In this document: positions 58,801 to 64,000 of the stretch, in pieces
Layout of the letters: the number at the start of each line of letters is the position of its first letter
Position numbering within the stretch: position 1 is the first letter of the stretch
Assembly: GCA_023935145.1 (NCBI GenBank)
Contig: CM043698.1
Location: forward strand, 84,360,001-84,424,000
Source: Bretschneidera sinensis
Lineage: Eukaryota > Streptophyta > Magnoliopsida > Brassicales > Akaniaceae
Direction of reading: 5' to 3'
Length of the DNA stretch: 64,000 nt
The notes under the pieces: model-generated
The model's database searches: none
The model's input: the letters and a program-made list of their open reading frames with translations, nothing else
What the model was told of the DNA's origin: nothing
Made by a program: the position numbers and the translations under genes

Positions 58801-61800
58801 ATGAAGCGAAAGAAGATGAGATGATCGAAGATATTATGGAAGTAGATTTGGGCACTAAAATTTGTGATATTCGGATATCTCCTAAGAAGACTAGAGTAGC
58901 TGCTATCAAAGCTAATGCAGTTATCAAACAAGCAAATATGAAGAAGAATCAAGTGAGGAAGGGCAAGCAGAAAGCTCTTGCCTCAGGTATGCCTATCCCT
59001 ATCTCACCTTGCAATCAATGAAGATTTTTTCCTGCAATACAAGGGGTTTAAATGACCTCAATAAGCATAAGGAAATAAAGTCTATTCTAAACTCTATGAA
59101 TGCGGATGTTATTTGTTTCTTGGAAACTCATATAAGAACTCCAAATCTGGATTCTATAAACAATTTTAGATAATGATGATTATGCTTAGGTATGCAGCAG
59201 ACAGCAGAACAGCAAACTCAAACATAACAGACAATGCATGAAAGATTTTAACAAGTCCAAAATTTCTCCACTCACTGTAATGATTTTACAGGAGTAGAGA
59301 GAAAAAAGAAAAAAGTGCAAGAACAAATTGAGACGCCTACGACAAACTCCGCACACAGGAAGACATTTATCATTCATTGACCCCTTCGTTTATCCTTATT
59401 CTTATGATCAAACATAGCAGAAATAGAAAGAATCACGGTAACACTCGGACCTATACAGCAAAGAGTATGTTAACAAGATTGCAGTGAGACACAAAAAGAG
59501 TTTGAAAAAAAGGGTTTTGAAAGGAACTCATGGAGGTTTCGCCACCAAGATGGAGGTCATTACCTCCTCCCTCAGGCTGCCTCCATGGTTTTTGGAGTTA
59601 AAACAAAACAAGAGTAGAATAAATTAGTCCTTGGATGTGTGTTATTTGGATGGAACTAAAATCAATGAGTATTTTGAATACAAACTCCTAAACAGAGACC
59701 ATGGACAGAGCAAAACCAGACGCCAGAGAACACACATACACAAAAAAAAAATTCAAAACCCCAGAATCTCAGTGTAGCAAACACCAGTTATAGTAATAAG
59801 ATGGGAGCCTATATATAGCATATTATCAGCAGAGAAAGATTGCATGGAGAGCAATAAGAGTAACTGAAAAGGGTGAATCAGCTCCTGGACTGTTAAGCTC
59901 CTCATAGGCAAGATAACAAACAAAATCAGCTCCTGGACTGCTAAGCACCTCACTTTTGCAGGAAGACTGCAACTAATTTCTTCTGTGCTTCGTAGCATCC
60001 AGAATTTTTGGTGTTCAATGTTTATATTGCCCAAAAAGGTGATAATCAAGGTTAAGAGTCTATGCAATGCCTTTTTGTGGAATTGAGTGGCTGATAGACA
60101 TACTGGGGTTAAAGTTAGTTGGTCTTATGTATGTTTTCCTAAAACAGAAAGGGGGCTTGGTTTGAGAAGAATGTCGGCTTGGAACATAGTCTGTGCCTTA
60201 AGAAATATTTGGCTTCTTTATTCAAAATGGTTCCTTATGGGTGGCTTGGATCAATAACAACATCCTCAAGGGTAGAATTGCAGCTGGTCTTGGCAAAAGT
60301 TGCTAAATCTCACACCAGTAGCAAAGAATTTTATTAAGCACCTAACTGGAAATGGTGAAAGCACTTATCTTTGGCATGACAATTGCTATCCAGCAGGGCC
60401 GTTGCTAGATCACTATTCTAGAAGACTAATCTATGATTCTGCAATAGATGAAAATTGTAAAGTAGCAGCTGTCATTCAAAGCTCTGACTGGAGCTGGACA
60501 GAAGAAGATCAAATGACTTAGAAGAAATTCAAATAGCTTGCAGCACCATATACCTCAATGCTACTCCAGAGAAAGTGATTTGGATTCCTTCTCCTAGTGG
60601 TTCTTTCCAAACTAGACCTACTTGGGATGCTATTAGGATGAAAAAACCTAAGGTGGCCTGCTCCATCTTATTTGGTTTTATCATTCCATTCCCAAGCATA
60701 GATTCATTGCTTGGCTTGCAATTCTTGACAGATTGACAACTAAAGTCAGGCAAAAGAAGCGGGGAGCACTGTACATACGCTATGTTATATCTGTAACAGT
60801 GAGGATGAATCTAGAGACTAGTTATTTTTTTGGTTGCTCTTTCTCCAGATGCATCTGGTTCCAGGTAATTAGACTTTCTAATATAAACAAGTCTTCTGTT
60901 GATGATTCGAATTCTGAGTTCTCTTGGGCAGTGCAGAATTTAAGGGGTAAAAGTTGGCTTGTCATCTTCTTGAAGAATGTTTGGTGTGCTTATGTCTTTT
61001 ATATCTGGAAAGAGAGAAACTCCAGGCTTCACAAGAATTTTCCAGGGTGCAGAGGCTATTCTAACTCTCATTCGAGCTGATGTTAGGGATACGCTCCTAG
61101 GCATTAAATAATTTAGTATTGATTCTCTAGATGAAGAGGTTGCTGTAAACTGGGGCCTAAATCTTGTTGTTTGATTGTTTTTTGAGTAAAGCTAGCTTGT
61201 TTTGTATCAGTACGTAGCAGTTGTCTGCTTAGCGTTTTTGTTCTTAAAGATATAAAACTTGCATTTGTCCACAAAAAAAGAGACACATAACACCCCTATA
61301 ACTCAATGCAATTCACAATGAACAACATAAGTAACAGAGACAAACCTTGAAACCCCTTGCCAATGGTGGTCCCAGCGACATCAACAAGATCCCCCTCCTT
61401 GAAAATCTCTTCGACATCCAACTTCTGGTTGGACTCGAACCCTTCAATGCTCTGTAACCTAAACTCCTGCAAGTGCCGCAATGGTATGACTCCGGCCTTC
61501 TGCAAGTGCCCCATTTCGGGTTTGGTCAGCTTCTTGTCCCTAACCCTCCGGTACCCGACCTGAACAGCATCATAGCCATCAGTGGTCAGAGTCTTGACCT
61601 GGGTCACAATGTTCCCTTCGCGAAATCCGACCACTGTCACTGGTACTACTGTGCCATTGGGCTCGAAGTAGCTCATCATGCCAAGTTTGGTGCCCATCAC
61701 GCCAATGCCGGCTTCCTTGCTCATTGCTACGATGTGGGTTTTGCATCTTTTACTGTTTCTTGTGAAAATGAGTAGGGTTTTGGTGGTGTTGTAGAGAAGA

Positions 61801-61886
61801 GAATTCTTGGTAGGGGAAAGGGAGTTGCATCTTAGGGATTGCAAAGGATGAGGGTGCCCAATTGAAGAGATGGCAGGGATTGGCAT
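55881..61886 (-). CDS. RPL3: Plastid 50S ribosomal protein L3 (uL3c), two exons
   Basis: Coding exons 61346-61886 and 55881-56170 join to 831 nt, 276 residues, close to known plastid L3 proteins. The ATG at 61886 (MPIPAIS) gives a Ser/Thr/Arg-rich, acid-poor leader of about 50 residues typical of a chloroplast transit peptide. The mature part starts near [15 protein letters not shown] and has the L3 core [16 protein letters not shown]. Exon 2 continues [20 protein letters not shown] and [20 protein letters not shown], the loop near the peptidyl-transferase centre, and ends at TAG (55881-55883). The splice joins CAAG|GTTTGT to TTACAG|GTGGAA, in frame. L3 assembles early onto 23S rRNA in the plastid large subunit. 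The intron of 5.2 kb is swollen by an L1 element and smaller insertions, but the coding frame is intact. Confidence 0.95.
56458..56510 (+). mobile_element. Severely 5'-truncated L1 tail with 15-bp TSD
   Basis: A 53-bp insert, TTTGAGTTGCACC then CTCTTGGTGCTTTTAATAAA and a terminal ACTTATAAAAAAAA, the usual 3' tail of plant L1 elements. It is flanked by ACATTGGGCATACAC (56443-56457) and ACATTTGGCATACAC; the second copy shares one A with the tail (56510-56524). Confidence 0.8.
57677..57690 (+). mobile_element. Minimal 14-bp L1-tail insertion with 15-bp TSD
   Basis: The insert TCTTATAAAAAAAA is flanked by perfect ACTAAAAAGCAATGT (57662-57676 and 57691-57705). The tail matches the end of the insertion at 56458-56510. 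Confidence 0.65.
57850..57872 (+). mobile_element. Poly(A)-only insertion with 19-bp TSD
   Basis: ATTTATC plus 16 A is flanked by ATTATGAGCCTTCCATTTC (57831-57849) and ATTATGACCCTTCCATTTC (57873-57891), one mismatch. It lies inside the 5' part of the L1 element, so it came later or was already in that copy's source. Confidence 0.6.
58210..59021 (+). pseudogene. L1 ORF1 (nucleic-acid-binding protein)
   Basis: Contains [18 protein letters not shown] (the DUF4283-side motif), then [15 protein letters not shown] and the CCHC knuckle [14 protein letters not shown], followed by a Lys-rich tail. The frame is broken between 58798 and 58821, and a stop-rich upstream region (57900-58200) holds the damaged N-terminus. 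In plant L1 elements this protein coats the element RNA. Confidence 0.82.
59019..59172 (+). pseudogene. L1 ORF2 endonuclease, first part
   Basis: Starts [17 protein letters not shown] and continues [11 protein letters not shown], the first two blocks (N and E residues) of the apurinic-type endonuclease. It stops at TAG near 59170, where similarity also ends. Confidence 0.82.
59172..60100 (-). mobile_element. LTR-like insert within the L1 element
   Basis: About 0.93 kb replaces the reverse-transcriptase part of ORF2. On the minus strand it has a strong TATA (GCTATATATAGGCTCCCATC, about 59806-59825) and ends in A/G-rich leader-like sequence. Candidate termini are TGATGATTA at the left and ATAGACA at the right on the plus strand, but no target duplication was found. 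Two copies of CAGTCCAGGAGCTGATT-type words occur near 59875-59940. Confidence 0.4.
60100..61080 (+). pseudogene. L1 ORF2 C-terminal zinc-binding (zf-RVT) region
   Basis: [20 protein letters not shown] is followed by a shift, then [18 protein letters not shown], then [14 protein letters not shown] and [20 protein letters not shown], and a final [18 protein letters not shown]. These are the ordered landmarks of the zf-RVT region in plant L1 ORF2. At least three frame breaks. 61081-61272 is the 3' untranslated part before the A-run. Confidence 0.85.
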
Positions 61887-61940
61887 GATTTTTGGTTTCC
61901 AGCACAGAGAGAGAGGAAGCAAAGAAATGGAGAGGGAAAA

Positions 61941-61963
61941 ATATATGGGTCCTTTGTCTTATC
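61941..61963 (-). promoter_or_regulatory. RPL3: Possible RPL3 promoter motifs
   Basis: About 55-80 bp upstream of the ATG on the minus strand: ATATAT (61941-61946) and GATAAG (61958-61963), an I-box core often found in light-regulated plant genes. A pyrimidine-rich leader (CTCTCTCTCTGTG) lies between them and the ATG. The short distance makes the TATA role doubtful. Confidence 0.3.
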
Positions 61964-62121
61964 CATACGGGAAGGGGAGCAGTGGAAGCAATCCTGTGCT
62001 TTTTGCAGCATTGAGCTCTTTTGGGCAAAGTTATTGTGCTGATAGTACTGTACAACATTTAATATTTTTATTTTCTTATTTCTACCAAAAGAAAAATACA
62101 CCTATTTTTTTCTTTTATTAA

Positions 62122-63059
62122 TGAAAAGAATATTAGAAGAATCTCTCATATATAATTATTCAGTCTAAAAAATCCCACAGAACAATACGTTAATCCAATA
62201 AATAAAAGGTGAATTTTAATACTAAACTATACAGTCTTTTAGCATTTTCAATTTTCAATTGAATTCATACTTGTTTATTAACAGCTATTGCTGATTGTTG
62301 TATAAAGAATTTCATTACAAAGTTTAAGATCTTCTACAAATGAAAAAAAATTAAAGGGTCATTTTCTCTATACCTTTAATTGTTGACAATGTTAGTTATG
62401 GATTAGTTAATTGAGTTCTTTTGGATTGGAAATTTATATTTTTCATTGCTTTTTACTCTTTAATAGGCTATAATTTGTCATAAAGAAATTTGTGATGTTC
62501 CTTGATAAAGCAACAAAACTCCTTCATTTTTTCATCTTACTTCTGTTAATTTTATTTTGAATATACAAATTATTAATCAGCTAAAATAATTTATAGTTGA
62601 AAATTTCATTAAAAAAGTAATATAAGAATTTTGCAATTTCCATTAACAAATTATATATTTGTGTTTTTACATATAAATTTGACATTCAATAGTTAGCTCA
62701 CGGACACACTTTGTGCACTAAAATCTAAAAGAACAGAGCATTGTTACACACTTCATTTAATCATCCATTTATAACATTTTGCTAGTTAACTAGTAACTAG
62801 TGACATGTGTGAAAGTTATGCTAATAAATTACCATTTTACCATAAAAAATCATCATTTGGCATTACAACAAGTGAAGAAAAAAAATATCTATTAGTTGTT
62901 GGTTTAGTTATAGTTACTCCACCAACTAAATAATACTTATTCCGAAATAGATATGGTTATATTTGATTATCAGTTAAAGATGATTAAGAAATATTTATAA
63001 GAATAACAAAAACATATTTGAACTTCAGTTAGAGATGATAAGAAAATATGGATAAACAT
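62122..63059. other. AT-rich intergenic sequence
   Basis: No recognised gene or repeat boundary. It probably includes the upstream region of RPL3. Confidence 0.5.
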
Positions 63060-64000
63060 CATCCATATTTAAATTTCAAATAGGCAGTTTATCAAGAGGT
63101 GGAGATCAAGTTAGAAGCCCTTATGCTAGGAAATATGATGATCGAAAAATCAGATTAATCGAGTTAGTACAAAAAAAAAATTATCAAAGAGAGAAAAAGG
63201 GATATAGAGATTTATAGTAGTTCGACGATAAGCCTACGTCCATTTCTTCAATAGGCCTCCCCTCGTTCTACTGAGTTCTACTAATCTCAACGATTACACC
63301 TGGTTTGGATTTTCAGGTACTAAGCAATCTTTTACACCTTGTCTTGCTTTACGGATAGCAAGAAAACTTTACAAAAGAAATCTCTCTCAAACTCTCACTT
63401 TTACACTCTACATATTTAAATACTATTGAAGTTGTAAATGATACTGAATCTTTAAGCTCTATGTAAAACTGAGACTAAATTCTCTCTTCTTCCTTTTTTA
63501 CTGAACTCCCTTCTATAACCGTTGATTTATAACTTCAACAACGTTTTTACAAAAGACAACTTCTGAAACTTTTATTTTTATATTAATATTTTCTTAAATT
63601 CAGATTATTTGATCTCTAATGATCTTATTTTCAATAGATCAAATCCTTTGATTTGTCTTTATAAAATACTAAACTTTTTACCGATGGATTGATATTTTTT
63701 TATAATCCTCTTACTAATCGATTAATTCGCTTGATAGCCGACTCACTAATGCACTACTGGTCAACCACCTAGCCGACTAGTGCACTGCTGCAACATTTCT
63801 CCTTTGATGCATCACGGTCTTTGTGCAATACTCCCTTTAGTCCACTATAGTGCTGCCACAGCTGATCTACTGATCCGGTCTGGCGTCTTTTCTAATGTGA
63901 ATACAGTCACCATTTTGAATTCACAATATTGTATGGACCCCACCATCACATTATTGTCCCATGTGCACAAAAATGCAATTCTTTTTTTTCAATTAATTTT
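63060..64000 (-). mobile_element. Decayed copia-like LTR, runs to the window end
   Basis: 63222-63285 keeps the phrase TTCGACGATAAGCCTACGTCC and CTTCAATAGGCCT, matching the LTR phrase GAGGTTCGGCAATAGCCTA of the two Tork-like elements in the same orientation. 63725-63790 has GCCGACT and ACTGGTCAACC words like those in the gypsy LTRs. No ends were found. Confidence 0.45.

Larger units (their letters stand above)
57764..61297 (+). mobile_element. Defective L1-type LINE in the RPL3 intron, antisense to the gene
   Basis: 57781-61279 is flanked by GAGAAACATAGCACCCT (57764-57780) and GAGACACATAACACCCCT (61280-61297), a long target duplication with a few changes. It ends in an A-run (61273-61279). 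From 5' to 3' it holds an ORF1 with a zinc knuckle, the first about 50 codons of an ORF2 endonuclease, an unrelated LTR-like insert (about 59172-60100) and the C-terminal zf-RVT region. The reverse transcriptase is missing. It lies opposite to RPL3 transcription. Confidence 0.85.
56171..61345 (-). other. RPL3 intron, 5.2 kb, with retroelement insertions
   Basis: GT donor at 61345-61344 and AG acceptor at 56172-56171 on the minus strand. It contains a defective L1 (57781-61279), tiny poly(A)-tailed insertions at 56458-56510 and 57677-57690, and three diverged copies of a unit with CATAACATTGGCATA near 56439, 56590 and 56720. The remainder, including 56530-57660, is AT-rich with no other gene. 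Confidence 0.88.

Noticed and set aside
61473..61775. 100-codon plus-strand frame across RPL3 exon 1
   Set aside because: Antisense shadow of the conserved L3 coding sequence.

Overview
This is nuclear DNA from a flowering plant, almost certainly a eudicot. The evidence is a nuclear gene for a plastid ribosomal protein L3 with a transit peptide, relics of a plant cytochrome P450 and of an NB-LRR disease-resistance gene, and plant-type Ty1/copia, Ty3/gypsy and L1 elements. The sequence is AT-rich. I cannot name the species. The only gene that looks intact is plastid RPL3 (minus strand, two exons, 55881-61886). Most of the rest is a nested graveyard of retrotransposons.

Layout. 1-8396: a minus-strand Ale-like copia element cut by the window edge. 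It sits in a CYP87-like P450 pseudogene (8397-10390), and its gag is split by a gag-only Athila-type gypsy element (2373-7650, near-perfect TSD). 10391-12891: nothing recognised. 12892-23578: a plus-strand gypsy element with LTRs of about 2.6 kb, no surviving coding region and a solo LTR (14857-16991) nested in its left LTR. 24520-30714: a complete but dead Tork-like copia element (TSD CATCT). 19908-30943 and 36073-40635 are two arms of an inverted duplication; the copia element is present only in the left arm, so it arrived later. Between the arms lie an old AT-rich repeat, two tRNA-like modules and a diverged long gypsy LTR with its own insertion. 40629-41503 repeats part of that LTR. 43100-44830: further LTR fragments. 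45509-47810: a short copia element that has captured the N-terminal part of a PDS5-type cohesion gene. 49005-54778: a second Tork-like copia element (TSD AATCT), next to the 3' end of an NB-LRR relic. 55881-61886: RPL3, whose 5.2 kb intron holds a defective L1 element and tiny poly(A)-tailed insertions. 63060-64000: a decayed copia-like LTR.

The most unusual signals are four. First, the copia element carrying the PDS5 start region. Second, a pair of complementary arms about 1 kb apart inside every well-preserved long gypsy LTR, with the pairing kept while the sequence differs between families. Third, exon-like blocks with good splice signals in the same LTRs. Fourth, an inverted duplication with short microhomology at both junctions. 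All alignments were made by eye, so percentages and ages were not calculated.
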